A DNA stretch of 64,000 nucleotides, taken from Halogeometricum sp. S3BR5-2. Lineage in GTDB: Archaea; Halobacteriota; Halobacteria; Halobacteriales; Haloferacaceae. The stretch is taken from contig NZ_JAMQOQ010000006.1 of assembly GCF_031624635.1 (NCBI RefSeq), positions 62,001 through 126,000 on the forward strand, given 5' to 3'. Below the pieces are notes generated by a model that saw only the letters and a list, made by a program, of their open reading frames with translations, was not told where the DNA came from and did not search any database. A program made the position numbers and the translations under genes. Shown in pieces: positions 9,645 through 17,275 of this stretch. Positions within the stretch are counted from its first letter, which is position 1. Every line of letters starts with the position of its first letter.

Positions 9645-10519
9645 GCCGAGACGAGACGCCGCTCGTCCGCCTCCGGTGTGAGGCGCACACGTATCCCGAC
9701 GGAACGGTCGGGATGCACGACGTCGAGTTCGACATCCACCCCGACGAGGTCGTCGCCCTCGTCGGCGGTAACGGCGCGGGGAAATCGACGCTCCTCGAAC
9801 ATCTGAACGCGACGCTCGTCCCCGACGACGGCGAACTGGTCGTCGACGGCACGCCGATTACCGGGGACAACAGGGCTCACGCGCGGAAGGAAGTCGGCTT
9901 CGTGTTTCAGGACGCCGACACGCAACTCGTCGCGCCCACGGTCCTCGACGACGTGATGTTCGGTCTCCGGAACTACGGCGTCCCCGCTGACGAAGCGAAG
10001 CAGCGCGCTCGCGAGGCGCTCGCGACCGTCGACGCGAGCCACCTCGAAGAGCGGATTCCGCACTACCTGAGCGGCGGCGAGAAACGCCTCGTCGGCCTCG
10101 CCGGCGTGCTCGTCTTAGACCCGAGCGTAGTCGTACTCGACGAACCCCTCGCGGGACTCGACCCCGAGCGCTCCCGGCTGGTCGCCGACCGCATCCGGCA
10201 GATTCACCGGGACGGAATCAGCGTCGTCCTCTCGACCCACGACCTCGATTTCGTCACCGAGGTCGCGGACCGCGTGTGCGTGATGGCCGACGGCAACGTC
10301 GTCGGGAGCGGCACGCCGCGGGAGGTGTTCTACGACGACGCGCTGTTGGCGGAAGCGAATCTTCACCCGCCGACCGCCGTCCGAGTGGCCCGCGACGCCG
10401 GACTGGATGCCGCCGCGCGGCCCGTGACGGAAGCCGAACTCGTGGCTCTGCTCGCGGGAACCGGCGAAGTGGAGACCCTACAGGCCACCCCGGCCGGTGG
10501 AAGTGAGGCGAGTGAATGA
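9641..10519 (+). CDS. nikO: ECF transporter ATPase (NikO/CbiO)
   Basis: A 292-residue ATPase driving nickel or cobalt uptake. Motifs: Walker A GGNGAGKST, Q-loop FVFQDADTQL, signature LSGGEKR, Walker B VVVLDEPLAGLDPE, and switch STHDL. The ADTQL stretch after the Q-loop is typical of ECF ATPases. A C-terminal extension of about 60 residues follows the core. The GTG start at 9641 overlaps the nikQ stop (GTGA). It is the last gene of the metal locus; two tRNA genes on the other strand follow. Confidence 0.92.
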   Translation: MSRDETPLVRLRCEAHTYPDGTVGMHDVEFDIHPDEVVALVGGNGAGKSTLLEHLNATLVPDDGELVVDGTPITGDNRAHARKEVGFVFQDADTQLVAPTVLDDVMFGLRNYGVPADEAKQRAREALATVDASHLEERIPHYLSGGEKRLVGLAGVLVLDPSVVVLDEPLAGLDPERSRLVADRIRQIHRDGISVVLSTHDLDFVTEVADRVCVMADGNVVGSGTPREVFYDDALLAEANLHPPTAVRVARDAGLDAAARPVTEAELVALLAGTGEVETLQATPAGGSEASE

Positions 10520-10620
10520 CCCCAGCCTGCTTCCCCGGCGCTGTCGACAGCCGTTCCGTAAACTCGCGCCGAAGACGGGGGTCGAGAAGTACGGCGGATT
10601 CGAAGAGTACAGTCGAGAAG

Positions 10621-10695
10621 TGGGCCCTGACGGATTCGAACCATCGACCACTCGGTTATGAGCCGAGCGCTCTAACCAGACTGAGCTAAGGGCCC
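10621..10695 (-). tRNA. tRNA with anticodon CAU, probably tRNA-Ile2
   Basis: A complete 75-nt cloverleaf with a 7-bp acceptor stem (GGGCCCT), a T-arm with GTTCGAATC, and anticodon loop CTCATAA. It lacks the G-C run in the anticodon stem expected of initiator tRNA. Haloarchaeal elongator tRNA-Met is, from memory, usually intron-containing, and this gene has no intron; its 5' half resembles E. coli ileX. Ile2 (CAU modified to read AUA) is therefore more likely than elongator Met. No CCA is encoded. Confidence 0.85.
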
Positions 10696-10799
10696 GATTC
10701 GTCCTCACGTTCCCGGGGGCGCCTCTTTAGCGTTACCGTTGCCATCGGCCGACCGCAGGACGGAGCGACCGCTTCGGAGGCGGGTTCGGGAGGAAACGA

Positions 10800-10872
10800 C
10801 GCCGTCGCCAGGACTCGAACCTGGGACCACCTCGTTAACAGCGAGGTGCTCTACCAACTGAGCTACGACGGC
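10800..10872 (-). tRNA. tRNA-Asn (GUU)
   Basis: A 73-nt cloverleaf with acceptor GCCGTCG paired to CGACGGC, D-arm GCTCAGTTGGTAGAGC, anticodon loop CTGTTAA giving GUU, T-arm GGTTCGAGTCC and discriminator G. It lies about 100 nt from the CAU tRNA, same strand. Unlike the Arg, Val and Phe genes later in the window, its flanks carry no tRNA-derived palindromes. Confidence 0.95.
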
Positions 10873-11017
10873 TCGGGCGTGCGTCTGCACTCAGTTGTAC
10901 ACCGAGGAAGTTTGATAGGGCTTTCGTTTTTACCCGACGGATGCGGGGTGTGAGCGTACGACCGGTGCGATTCGCACCGACACGCTTTCGCCCGCCGGCG
11001 GACAACCGGCGAGCGAC

Positions 11018-12421
11018 ATGCCCGAGTCGGACACCGAGGAACTCTCGCGCGTCGTCGCCCGCGTTCGCGAGCGGATCGACCCGGACGCGACCGAACGGGC
11101 GGCGCTCTCCGAAGCCGTCGACGCGCTCTCCGCTCGCGTCGAGGAGGCGCTCGACGAGTTGGGCGTCGCGGCCGACGTCGTGCAGGTGGGGTCGACGGCG
11201 CGCGGGACGTGGGTCTCCGGTGACAGGGATATCGACCTGTTCGTGCGCTTTCCGGAGGAGACGGACCGCGAGTCGCTAGAGCGCTACGGGTTGGCCCTCG
11301 GCAACGAAGTCCTTCCGAACGGGCGGGAGGAGTACGCCGAGCACCCGTACGTGACCGGCGAGTTCGAGGGGTTCGACGTGGACCTCGTCCCCTGTTTCGA
11401 CGTCGAGGACGGCGCGTCGCTCCGGTCGGCGGTCGACCGGACGCCGCACCACAACCGGTATCTTGAGGCTCGCTTGGACGACGAACTCGCCGCCGAGGTG
11501 CGCGTGTTCAAGCGGTTCCTGAAAGGCATCGGCGCGTACGGCAGCGACCTACGAACGCGGGGGTTCTCCGGCTACCTCACGGAGTTGCTCGTCCTCGAAC
11601 ACGGGGGGTTCGAGTCGCTGCTTCGGGCCGCCGCCGACTGGCATCCGCCGGTCGAGTTCGACCCCGAGAGACACGGCACGCGGTCGTTCGACGACCCCCT
11701 CGTCGTCGTCGACCCGACGGACCCGACGCGGAACGTCGCCGCCGTCTGTACGGCCGAGAACGTCGCCCGCCTGCAACACTACGCGCGCGAGTTCCTCGCC
11801 GACCCGCGCGTCGAGGTGTTCTTCAGCGATGACCCCGACCCGCTCTCGGCGGAGGAGGTGCGCGAACACGTCCGCCGACGGGGGACCGAACCGCTGGCGA
11901 TAGCGTTCGACGCCCCCGACGTGGTCGAAGACCAACTCTACCCGCAACTGTACAAGTCCATCGCGGGCGTCGAATCGGAACTGGGTCGAAGGGGGTTCGA
12001 CCCCCTGCGGACGGCGACGTTCGCGGACGACCGGGCCGTCCTGTTCGTCGAACTCGCCCACCGGACGCTCCCGAACGTCGAGCGCCACGGCGGCCCGCCG
12101 GTGCACGTCCGGGAGCACGCCGAGGGATTCTACGACGCCTACGCGGGCGACGCTGACGGTAACGGAGAAAGAGACGGTGACGACGACAGTAACACCTACG
12201 GCCCGTTCCTCGACGGCGACCGCTACGCCGTCGAACGCGAACGCGAGTTCACCGACGCCGTCGACCTGCTGGAGAGCGAGGCGCTGTTCGAGGTGGGGCT
12301 CGGTTCGCACGTCGAGTCGTCGCTGGCGGACGGATACGAGATACTGGCCGACGAAGACGTCGGAGAACTCGCCGACGAGTTCGGCGTCGAACTCGCGCGG
12401 TACTTCGACCCGCGGCCCTGA
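11018..12421 (+). CDS. cca: Archaeal CCA-adding enzyme (class I tRNA nucleotidyltransferase)
   Basis: The 467-residue enzyme adds or repairs the 3'-CCA end of tRNAs using CTP and ATP, essential here because the tRNA genes in the window do not encode CCA. The class I nucleotidyltransferase signature is GSTARGTW followed by DRDIDLFV (the catalytic Asp pair), with the third acidic position near FDVDLVPCF. The RFLKGIGAYGSDL and GFSGYLTELLV segments belong to the central domain. A Glu/Asp-rich insertion near residue 375 is a halophilic feature. It points away from the two tRNA genes just upstream. Confidence 0.95.
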   Translation: MPESDTEELSRVVARVRERIDPDATERAALSEAVDALSARVEEALDELGVAADVVQVGSTARGTWVSGDRDIDLFVRFPEETDRESLERYGLALGNEVLPNGREEYAEHPYVTGEFEGFDVDLVPCFDVEDGASLRSAVDRTPHHNRYLEARLDDELAAEVRVFKRFLKGIGAYGSDLRTRGFSGYLTELLVLEHGGFESLLRAAADWHPPVEFDPERHGTRSFDDPLVVVDPTDPTRNVAAVCTAENVARLQHYAREFLADPRVEVFFSDDPDPLSAEEVREHVRRRGTEPLAIAFDAPDVVEDQLYPQLYKSIAGVESELGRRGFDPLRTATFADDRAVLFVELAHRTLPNVERHGGPPVHVREHAEGFYDAYAGDADGNGERDGDDDSNTYGPFLDGDRYAVEREREFTDAVDLLESEALFEVGLGSHVESSLADGYEILADEDVGELADEFGVELARYFDPRP

Positions 12422-12430
12422 TTCGAGAAC

Positions 12431-13447
12431 TCAGTCGTCTAGGCCGTGCGCGTCGCGCAGTTCGTCGGCCAGCGACACAGTCTCCTCGTCGGGCTCTTCC
12501 TCTAACTCCAACGGCGTCCGGCCGTCGAACGTCTCGTGGACGATGGCGACGCCCTCCGAGAGCGTGTCGAGGCCGTAGCCGCCTTCGAGGACGAACGCGA
12601 GGCCGGCGTCGACGTCGTCCGCAATGCTCCGGACGCCGCCGGTCATCCGCGCGTACCCCTCAGTGGAGACGCGCATCCGCGAGATGGGGTCGTGCCGGTG
12701 CGCGTCGAACCCGGCGCTGACGATGAACAGGTCGGGGTCGAACCGTTCGACCGTCGGTCGGAGCACGTCCTCGACGAGCAGTTGGTAGTCGGCGTCGCCC
12801 GCGCCGGCCGCCAGCGGGGCGTTCAGCGTCGCCCCCTCGCCGTCGCCCGCGCCGCGTTCGTCCACCTCGCCGGTGCCGGGGTAGAGGCCGTCTTCGTGTA
12901 CCGAGGCGTAGAACACGTCGCCGCGGTCGTAGAAGATGTCCTGCGTGCCGTTGCCGTGGTGGACGTCCCAGTCGAAGATGGCGACTCGGTCGACGTCCAC
13001 CCCGTCGGCGTCGAGGACCGTCTGGGCGGCGACGGCGGCGTTGTTGACGAAACAGAAACCCATGGCGTCGTCTTCGACGGCGTGGTGTCCCGGCGGGCGG
13101 CCGAGCGCGAACGGCGTCTCACGGGCGTCGGCGCCCTCAACGGCCGTGCGGGCGGCCCACTGGGAGAGGCCGGCCGAGGCGAGAGCGGCGTCCCACGTCT
13201 CCTCGGAGGCGACGGTGTCGGGGTCCCAGTTGCCGCCGCCGGACTCGCAGAACTCCCGAATCTCCGCCACGTAGTCGTCGTCGTGGACCGACGCGACGTC
13301 CTCGTCGGTTGCGGGCGAGGCGTCGACGTACTCCGCGCCGTGCCGCTTCGCCAGCGCCCGGCGGATGGCCCGGAGACGGTCGGCCGTCTCGGGGTGCCGC
13401 TTGCCGGTGTCGTGTGCGAGGCAGGTCTCGCTGTAGCCGAACTGCAT
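12431..13447 (-). CDS. Histone deacetylase family (AcuC/HDAC-like) amidohydrolase
   Basis: A 338-residue zinc-dependent deacetylase. The catalytic set of class I/II deacetylases is intact: PPGHHA with the two active-site histidines, FCFVNNAAVAA, the metal site DWDVHHGNGTQ, SAGFDAHRHDP, and EGGYGLD. The gene begins immediately after the histone gene stop (start codon 13445-13447, histone stop 13448-13450), so the two are almost certainly co-transcribed. Substrate is open: protein lysines, acetylated polyamines or acetoin-type small molecules are all known for the superfamily. The neighbouring histone has only two lysines. Confidence 0.92.
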   Translation of the reverse strand: MQFGYSETCLAHDTGKRHPETADRLRAIRRALAKRHGAEYVDASPATDEDVASVHDDDYVAEIREFCESGGGNWDPDTVASEETWDAALASAGLSQWAARTAVEGADARETPFALGRPPGHHAVEDDAMGFCFVNNAAVAAQTVLDADGVDVDRVAIFDWDVHHGNGTQDIFYDRGDVFYASVHEDGLYPGTGEVDERGAGDGEGATLNAPLAAGAGDADYQLLVEDVLRPTVERFDPDLFIVSAGFDAHRHDPISRMRVSTEGYARMTGGVRSIADDVDAGLAFVLEGGYGLDTLSEGVAIVHETFDGRTPLELEEEPDEETVSLADELRDAHGLDD

Positions 13448-13879
13448 CTACTCGAAGAGGGAGAAGTACGTCTCGATGTCTTCCGCCTGTATCGTCCGGC
13501 GGTCGGCGTGTCGAGCGAGTTTCGCCGCGGCGCCGGCGACGTTGTCGGCGTAGTCTTCGAGGATGTCCGCGAGGGCGATGCGGGCGTCCATCGAGACGCG
13601 GTAGCGGTCGTCGACGTCGAGGCGTGCGATGCGGTCGATGGGGGCGATGGGGAGTTCGAGTTCGTTCCGCCGGACGACCTGTTCGACGCCGAAGTCCGAC
13701 GCCATCAGGGTCTTCCGACCGTCCGCGCGGGCGCGTTCGGCCGCGTCGATGGCGAGCTCCGAGCCGCGCCGCTGGATGCGGCGGGCGAGTTCCTCCGCCG
13801 CGTCGGCGCTGACCCGAAGGTCACCGGCGTTGCGGCGGATGATCGTGTCGACCGGTGCGAACGGTAGCTCGACACTCAT
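13448..13879 (-). CDS. hstA: Archaeal histone, two fused histone folds
   Basis: A 143-residue haloarchaeal histone made of two histone folds in tandem (about 1-70 and 72-143), each beginning with the ELP-(F/I)-AP-(V/I)-D pattern: ELPFAPVDTIIRR and ELPIAPIDRIARL. Each repeat contains the central long helix (SADAAEELARRIQ; SMDARIALADILE) and the third short helix after a D-F or E-D-I motif. There are only two lysines and many acidic residues, unlike DNA-wrapping histones, in line with proposals that haloarchaeal histones act more as regulators. The start at 13879 is chosen because the repeat begins there; the longer frame reads through basic sequence. Confidence 0.95.
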   Translation of the reverse strand: MSVELPFAPVDTIIRRNAGDLRVSADAAEELARRIQRRGSELAIDAAERARADGRKTLMASDFGVEQVVRRNELELPIAPIDRIARLDVDDRYRVSMDARIALADILEDYADNVAGAAAKLARHADRRTIQAEDIETYFSLFE

Positions 13880-14038
13880 ACCCACATATGCCGGGCGTGC
13901 GGCGTATAATCCTTTCCGTAACGGCTCTCGGCGTCTCTCCGCGGGCGTGGCGGCGCGGACGCTCGCGGGGGCGCGGCCGAACGCTCGGACGCACGACAGG
14001 TCGAACACCGAACTGACGGTCGGAGGAGACGACGGCGG

Positions 14039-15529
14039 TCAGCGCGTGACCGACTTGACGTCGGTGGCGTCGATGCGACCCTCGCGGACCGGTCCGCGGA
14101 CGGTCACCTCGGCGCCCAGTTGGAGGCTCTCGGTCGTCTCGACGCTCCGCGTCTCCGTCCCGTCGTCGAGGACGACGGGACTGCCCGACTGCACGACGGT
14201 GCCGGTGAACTCCTCGACGGCGCCGTCTCCGGCGTCGACGGCCGCGCCTTCCGCGTCCGTCTCCGTCGCGTCCGCCTTCGTTCCCGCGTCGCCGCCGTTC
14301 GACGCGTCGGCGGACGACGCGCCATTCTCGAACGCGTCGAGGCCGCGCGACTGCGACTGCCGTCCGCCGCTCCCGGCGTCGCTGTCGGCGCCGGCGCCAG
14401 CGCTGGCGCCGGTCGCCCCCTCGGGGGCCTCGTCCATCACCGAGACCGTCGAGCGCCATCCGGCGGAGGCTTCGAGGTCGTCCTGCCAGCCGTCCTGTAT
14501 CTCCACGTCGGTGAAGACGACGTAGTCCGCGAGGTCGATGTCGGCGTCGGCCTTCTCGCCCCACATCGCGACGCGGATGTCGCCGGTGCCGTCTTTCACG
14601 CGGACGTTGCGGACCTGTCCCTCCGACCCGTCGTCGCGGTCGAACGTCCGCTTGGGGTCCGTCTCGATGACGCCGCCGGCGATGTCGACCGTCTGGTCGA
14701 GTTCGAGCGACGCGATGTCGGTCGTCTCCGGGACGTACTCCACGTCCTCGTCGAGTTCTTCGACGGTTCCGCGGTTGCCGACGTGGAGTTCGAGGTCGCC
14801 GTCGCGTTCGCGGACGTAGCCGTCGACGACTTCGACGGTGACGCCGGCGTCGAACGCCTCCGCGAGGTCGGCTTTCTCGTCCCACAGCGTCACGCGGATG
14901 CGACCCGTCGGGTCGCCCAGCGTAAGGTTGGCGACGCGACCCTCGGAACCGTCGTCGCGGTCGAACGTGCGGACGGTGTCGGTGCTGAGGACGCGACCCT
15001 TCAGGTTCACGTCCGAGAGACCGAGCGAGAGGTCCTCGACGCGGTAACTGTCCTGCGTCTGCACGTCTATCTCGGCCTCGGAGTCGGGTTCGACCTTGTC
15101 GACGCTGACCTCGACGCCGTTGTAACCGTCCTTCGGCCGACCGGCGACGCGGAGCACCTGTCCCACTTCGAGGTTCTCCAAGGCCTGCTCGGCCATCTGG
15201 TCCCACAGCGAGATGCGGATGCGGCCCGTCTCGTCGGCGACTTCGACGTTGACGACGCGGCCGTCCTCGTCCTCGCCGTCGCGTTCGAACGTGCGGAGTT
15301 CCCCGATACTCATCACCTTCGCGAGGAACTTCACGTCGTCCATGCCGGGTTCGATGTCGGCGACGCCCTCGACTTCCTCGTCGCGGAGTTCGTGGGCGAT
15401 GAGCATCGCCGCCGTCTCCTCGTCGGCGAGGCCGCCCATCTGTTCGACCTTGTCGTTCACGGCGGCCTCGAACTCTTCGAACGGGACGTCGGTGTCGAGG
15501 TCGTCGTACACCTCCTCGATGGCACCCAT
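14039..15529 (-). CDS. rpa2: Replication protein A, single-stranded DNA binding (RPA2-like)
   Basis: A 496-residue single-stranded DNA-binding protein for replication and repair. Three OB folds are plain from the repeated pattern RTF-(D/E)-RD...GRI-R-(I/V)...LWD or similar, near residues 65-150, 172-260 and 283-350. The N-terminal 60 residues contain a helical segment (FEEFEAAVNDKVEQMGG). A low-complexity Ala/Gly/Asp linker (about 370-430) leads to a fourth short OB-like C-terminal part (EFTGTVVQSGSPVVLDDGT). No zinc finger is seen. It lies 159 nt upstream of the histone gene, same strand, an arrangement I recall in Haloferax volcanii around rpa2. Confidence 0.92.
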   Translation of the reverse strand: MGAIEEVYDDLDTDVPFEEFEAAVNDKVEQMGGLADEETAAMLIAHELRDEEVEGVADIEPGMDDVKFLAKVMSIGELRTFERDGEDEDGRVVNVEVADETGRIRISLWDQMAEQALENLEVGQVLRVAGRPKDGYNGVEVSVDKVEPDSEAEIDVQTQDSYRVEDLSLGLSDVNLKGRVLSTDTVRTFDRDDGSEGRVANLTLGDPTGRIRVTLWDEKADLAEAFDAGVTVEVVDGYVRERDGDLELHVGNRGTVEELDEDVEYVPETTDIASLELDQTVDIAGGVIETDPKRTFDRDDGSEGQVRNVRVKDGTGDIRVAMWGEKADADIDLADYVVFTDVEIQDGWQDDLEASAGWRSTVSVMDEAPEGATGASAGAGADSDAGSGGRQSQSRGLDAFENGASSADASNGGDAGTKADATETDAEGAAVDAGDGAVEEFTGTVVQSGSPVVLDDGTETRSVETTESLQLGAEVTVRGPVREGRIDATDVKSVTR

Positions 15530-15751
15530 CTACGCGGCACCCCCGTCGCGGTTCCGGCGACGCGCTTCGGTCCGGACGGGACTGTCCGGGGTTCGGAGCG
15601 GAGCGACCACAATCATACACGGGTTCAAGGTAGGCCCGCGCTTAAGCGTTGTCTTGTCGGGAGTATCCGGCCGCAGTCCCCCGATTTCGGCGTCTCGGTC
15701 TGGCACGTCGAGGCTGGCCTCCTCACCCGACAAAAACGTTCGCCGGCCCGC

Positions 15752-16126
15752 TCAGAGCGACGCGACGAACGCCTCCCGTCGCCCGTCGGCGTCGTCTTCG
15801 ACGAGCGTCACCGTCCCCGGTAGCCCGCCGGCGAACTCGACGGCGACATCGTATCCCAACTCCGCGATAGCTTGGATGCTCATCGGACCGGCGTCGGGGT
15901 CCCGTTCGGTCACGACGACCACCCGGAGTTCGTCCGCCTCCGCGTCGTACGTCGCGCCGCCGAGGGCGGCCATCGCGGCGCCGTCGCGCCCGCGGACGTG
16001 TCCGCGGCAGACGACGGTGTCGTCGTGCGATTCTATCGTCGCGTCGGGACGGTCCTCGCGGGCGGAGAGCGTCGCGGACCGAACCGTCGGCGCGTCGCCC
16101 GCGCCGTCCGTCGAGTTATCGGTCAT
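15752..16126 (-). CDS. Uncharacterised haloarchaeal protein
   Basis: A 124-residue acidic protein I do not recognise. The N-terminal 25 residues are Asp/Ser/Thr-rich and probably disordered; the rest alternates strands and helices (ATIESHDDTVVCRGHV, LRVVVVTERD, SIQAIAELGYDVAVEF), a small alpha/beta domain without visible catalytic motif. The ATG at 16126 (MTDNSTDG) is taken because upstream sequence in frame is arginine-rich. It stands alone between rpa2 and tRNA-Arg; the 220 nt on its downstream side hold no gene I can support. Confidence 0.75.
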   Translation of the reverse strand: MTDNSTDGAGDAPTVRSATLSAREDRPDATIESHDDTVVCRGHVRGRDGAAMAALGGATYDAEADELRVVVVTERDPDAGPMSIQAIAELGYDVAVEFAGGLPGTVTLVEDDADGRREAFVASL

Positions 16127-16281
16127 GGGCGACCTAACGCGCTCCGCGGAGTTAGAGCCACCGCGCGTTCGGCGGACGACCGCTCGCCGGGAGAGACGCT
16201 CGACGGACGCCGCGCGGCGGGGTGGCACGGCCCGCGGGGGCGCCGTATCGGAACCGATTTCAAGGGGTGGCGGTTACAGTC

Positions 16282-16393
16282 GAGTGAGTCCTGATAGGGT
16301 AGTGGACTATCCTCCTGGCTTGCGGAGCCAGGGACCGGAGTTCAAATCTCCGTCAGGACGCTTCTCTGCAGCGCAACCCGACGAGCGTAGCGA
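16282..16393. repeat. Direct repeat with tRNA-Arg, copy 1
   Basis: A 112-nt unit made of GAGTGA, the complete tRNA-Arg and its first 33 bases of 3' flank. It recurs at 18161-18272, exactly 1879 nt downstream, with a single mismatch (G at 16371 versus C at 18250). Sequence identity stops abruptly at both ends. Confidence 0.95.
16288..16360 (+). tRNA. tRNA-Arg (GCG), copy 1
   Basis: A 73-nt cloverleaf with acceptor GTCCTGA paired to TCAGGAC, anticodon stem CTGGC/GCCAG with loop TTGCGGA giving GCG, T-arm GGAGTTCAAATCTCC and discriminator G. It reads the CGC arginine codon common in this genome. An identical gene lies at 18167-18239. Its 3' flank carries several palindromes built partly from its own T-arm. 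Confidence 0.95.
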
Positions 16394-16412
16394 GTCGGCC
16401 GCGCTACAGGAA
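16362..16412. repeat. tRNA-tail palindrome after tRNA-Arg copy 1
   Basis: A hairpin beginning right after the tRNA. Its perfect inner part (16378-16398) has 5-bp arms CCGAC/GTCGG, a tandem GA/GA step, GC/GC and a GTA triloop. Outward, GCGC/GCGC, CTGCA/TACAG (one mismatch) and TTC/GAA extend it with internal loops. The cap is GC-GTA-GC, a GNA triloop. Confidence 0.75.
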
Positions 16413-16422
16413 CGGACGCAGC

Positions 16423-16472
16423 GGAGATTTGAGCAGCGAGCGAACGAAGTGAGCGAGTGAGTTCAAATCTCC
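16423..16472. repeat. Palindrome flanked by inverted and direct tRNA-Arg T-arm pieces
   Basis: The 10-bp outer stem is GGAGATTTGA (16423-16432) and TCAAATCTCC (16463-16472); the right arm is the T-arm sequence of tRNA-Arg and the left arm its inverse. Inside, 16438-16456 reads GA-GC-GA-AC-GAA-GT-GA-GC-GA: two-base pairs alternating with GA/GA steps around a GAA triloop. Confidence 0.85.
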
Positions 16473-16495
16473 GTTGGGCCATCGGCCCGACGTGC

Positions 16496-16536
16496 CTCAC
16501 ACTCGCTTCGCTCGTGTGAGACTCCGTCAGGACGCT
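16496..16536 (-). repeat. Hairpin plus tRNA-Arg 3'-end fragment
   Basis: On the minus strand, 16496-16520 has 7-bp arms CTCACAC/GTGTGAG, a GA/GA step, GC/GC and a GAA loop. On the plus strand it is followed at 16522-16536 by CTCCGTCAGGACGCT, the last bases of the tRNA-Arg copy 1 and its first flank bases. Confidence 0.85.
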
Positions 16537-16609
16537 CACTTCGTCACCGGAAGCGACACAGGTCGAGCCATCGGGGATACGCCGCCGCCACTGCGCCGGT
16601 AGCCGTCGG

Positions 16610-17275
16610 TCACTCCGGCGCTTCGCCGTCGTCCATCAGAGACGACACGATGAGTCGTCTGATTCCGCGTCGGAGGAGACCGCTGGCTGCGGGTTGAGAG
16701 ATGTTCAGGTCGGCGGCGACCTCGCCGAGCGTCGCGTCCCGGGGTTCCTCGAAGTACCCGGTTTCGAGTGCGACGAGAAGCGCGTCTCGTTGGCTGTCGG
16801 TCAATCCGGCGTCCGTGCTACCTAAACTATCGTACTCGTTCACGCGCAGGAGGTCGAGGTCGATGCCGTTCTGTTGCGCGTAGTCCCAGAGGTGCACTAG
16901 ATCCGTTCGCTCGGGAATCCACACCGTGAGGATCCAAGCGCTTCCGTCGTTCTCCATGTCGAGGACGACGCCGTTGGCGGCCGAGATTACCGGCGAGAGA
17001 ACCTTCGCTTCGTCGGTGTACTCGAAGCTGTAGATAGCCTTCTCGCCTCTCGTTTCGATGACTCGCTCGTACCCGCGAACGGTGCTGTCGTCCCGCAACC
17101 CGTCCTCGAACCGGGAGAAGTCGGAGGACTCTATCTGATAGAAGAACTTCCCCGACGTCGGGTCGGTTCCCGCCTCGGACACCGACCTGACCTTCGAGCT
17201 TCTGTCGTGTGCGACGGTCTGTGTGAGGACGATATCCGGATGCTCGGCTCGGACGACCGCTTTGACGTCGGTCAT
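16610..17275 (-). CDS. HTH-10 (Bat-type) transcriptional regulator
   Basis: A 221-residue regulator of the haloarchaeal bacterio-opsin-activator family. The N-terminal 150 residues form the sensing part typical of these proteins (RSVSEAG...FEDGLRDDSTV; ENDGSAWILTVWIPE), and the C-terminus is the HTH-10 domain: LTDSQRDALLVALETGYFE, then the recognition helix in LGEVAADLNISQPAASGLLRRG. A DNA-binding role is likely; signal and targets are unknown. It lies between the two tRNA-Arg copies, so it may have arrived with, or been bracketed by, that duplication. Confidence 0.88.
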   Translation of the reverse strand: MTDVKAVVRAEHPDIVLTQTVAHDRSSKVRSVSEAGTDPTSGKFFYQIESSDFSRFEDGLRDDSTVRGYERVIETRGEKAIYSFEYTDEAKVLSPVISAANGVVLDMENDGSAWILTVWIPERTDLVHLWDYAQQNGIDLDLLRVNEYDSLGSTDAGLTDSQRDALLVALETGYFEEPRDATLGEVAADLNISQPAASGLLRRGIRRLIVSSLMDDGEAPE

